This document shows, in pieces, positions 5,281 to 5,903 of a stretch of 5,903 nt of DNA. Below the pieces are notes generated by a model. It was not told where the DNA came from, did not search any database, and saw only the letters and a program-made list of their open reading frames with translations. Numbering within the stretch: position 1 is the stretch's first letter; every line of letters begins with the position of its first letter. Origin of the DNA: Candidatus Colwellbacteria bacterium GWA2_46_10 (GTDB lineage: Bacteria; Patescibacteriota; Minisyncoccia; UBA6257; Colwellbacteraceae). The stretch spans positions 21,642-27,544 of the forward strand of contig MHIS01000020.1 in NCBI GenBank assembly GCA_001817635.1, given 5' to 3'. The position numbers and the translations under genes are program-made.

Positions 5281-5794
5281 CGTGGCTGTGTTCGTGGGCT
5301 TTTTCAACCGCCTGATCGTGGATCCTTGTTATTCGGTCTTTTACCTCGTATGGGTTAGGAATCTCCATAATGTGAAATTCGTGATGCATACCAGCGGTTT
5401 GCACGTGAAGATTCCCAAAGCCCAAGAGGGTGGGAATCATCCCTTTCACTTCAACCGTGAGATCCTGGACTCTGTCCATGCGGAACTCCGAAATGTCTCT
5501 GCTAAATAAACTGAACTGTTCAATGTCTACGATACGTTCATCCGTGATTATCCAAACATCCAGGTAGTAGTTAGTCCAAACTACAAAGAACAACGTCCAG
5601 AGCAGCGCCAGCCAACCAGAACACAAGGCCAATATCGGCATGAAAAAACTTTCGCTTAGACCGAAATAATTGAATCCCCCTAGCAAGAACAGCGGCAATA
5701 AGGCCATAAGTACAATAACGCTCGATTCCCTAGCAAGCACATACCAGTGCCTTCTGATCTCAAAAATAATATGTTCTCCCTCTTTAAGAACCAT
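5270..5794 (-). CDS. Bacterial PH-domain membrane protein (bPH2/YdbS-like)
   Basis: A 174-residue protein with the layout of bacterial PH-domain (DUF304/YdbS-like) proteins. It starts with a short lead (LKEGEHIIFEIRRHWYVL), followed by two hydrophobic helices (about 24-45 and 51-75) and then a PH-like domain at about 76-158. The domain opens with the family-typical YYLDVWIITDERIVDIEQ (77-94). It continues with FSRDISEFRMDRVQDLTVEV (97-116), GFGNLHVQTAG (125-135) and a closing helix, PYEVKDRI. The domain should face the cytoplasm next to the membrane; its ligand is unknown. The tail is His-rich (HEHSHGGL), which might bind metal or be incidental. The ATG at 5792-5794 has no SD and overlaps the 3' end of the upstream gene by 11 nt, so translational coupling is likely. 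The stop is TAG, just before the next gene's promoter. Confidence 0.9.
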   Translation of the reverse strand: MVLKEGEHIIFEIRRHWYVLARESSVIVLMALLPLFLLGGFNYFGLSESFFMPILALCSGWLALLWTLFFVVWTNYYLDVWIITDERIVDIEQFSLFSRDISEFRMDRVQDLTVEVKGMIPTLLGFGNLHVQTAGMHHEFHIMEIPNPYEVKDRITRIHDQAVEKAHEHSHGGL

Positions 5795-5903
5795 ATAACC
5801 AAATGCTTATTGCCATTGTGCCCATTAACACGACAAGTACTGCCATATAGGCTCTGAAAAACCTTACGCTCTTACGTGAGTCCACCGCGTATTCCTTCCA
5901 GTG
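5784..5903 (-). CDS. Partial CDS, C-terminal 39 residues with a membrane helix
   Basis: A minus-strand frame is open from the right edge to TAA (5784-5786) and overlaps the start of the PH-domain gene by 11 nt. The visible product begins HWKEYAVDSRKSVRFFRAYM and continues into a hydrophobic segment (MAVLVVLMGTMAISIWLYGS) that ends the protein. It therefore has a C-terminal membrane helix preceded by basic residues. The other two minus frames contain stops, and this one gives a coherent membrane tail and a coupled gene order. The start and most of the gene lie beyond the window and the family cannot be named. Confidence 0.6.
   Translation of the reverse strand, partial: HWKEYAVDSRKSVRFFRAYMAVLVVLMGTMAISIWLYGS

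Overview
The window looks like chromosome of a Patescibacteria (CPR) bacterium. The evidence is a small DUF5652-type membrane protein, a membrane-anchored protein resembling the N-terminal module of CPR conjugation-type ATPases, very tight packing (3-4 nt gaps or overlaps), and several genes without Shine-Dalgarno (SD) sequences. This lineage call is inferred from family resemblance; no rRNA or marker gene is present. The standard bacterial code fits: UGA is used as a stop and no UGA recoding is needed.

Layout. Positions 53-2851 hold five minus-strand genes, read from right to left: a DUF5652-like two-helix membrane protein, endonuclease IV (nfo), a DUF167/YggU-family protein, a sugar-phosphate nucleotidyltransferase, and the membrane-anchored T4SS-ATPase-like protein. 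The last of these has its own consensus -10 box. Diverging from this cluster, 2933-4372 (+) encodes a GuaB1-type, CBS-containing GMP reductase/IMPDH-related enzyme. It converges on, and overlaps by 4 nt, a single-domain O6-alkylguanine-DNA alkyltransferase-like gene (minus). Next come a rho-independent terminator and an unrecognised 172-aa gene (4693-5211, minus) with its own promoter and strong SD. Last are a bacterial PH-domain membrane protein (5270-5794, minus) and the C-terminus of an upstream gene that runs off the right edge.

Functionally the region mixes DNA repair (nfo, alkyltransferase), purine recycling (GuaB1), activated-sugar synthesis and small envelope proteins. No mobile element, CRISPR array, tRNA or rRNA was seen.

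The most unusual signal is around the unrecognised gene. Both its 5' leader and its 3' end can form short perfect hairpins whose loops display sequences complementary to the 3' tail of 16S rRNA. Also notable are consensus or near-consensus -10 boxes only 6-14 nt upstream of the ATG of three other genes, which suggests leaderless or near-leaderless transcripts.
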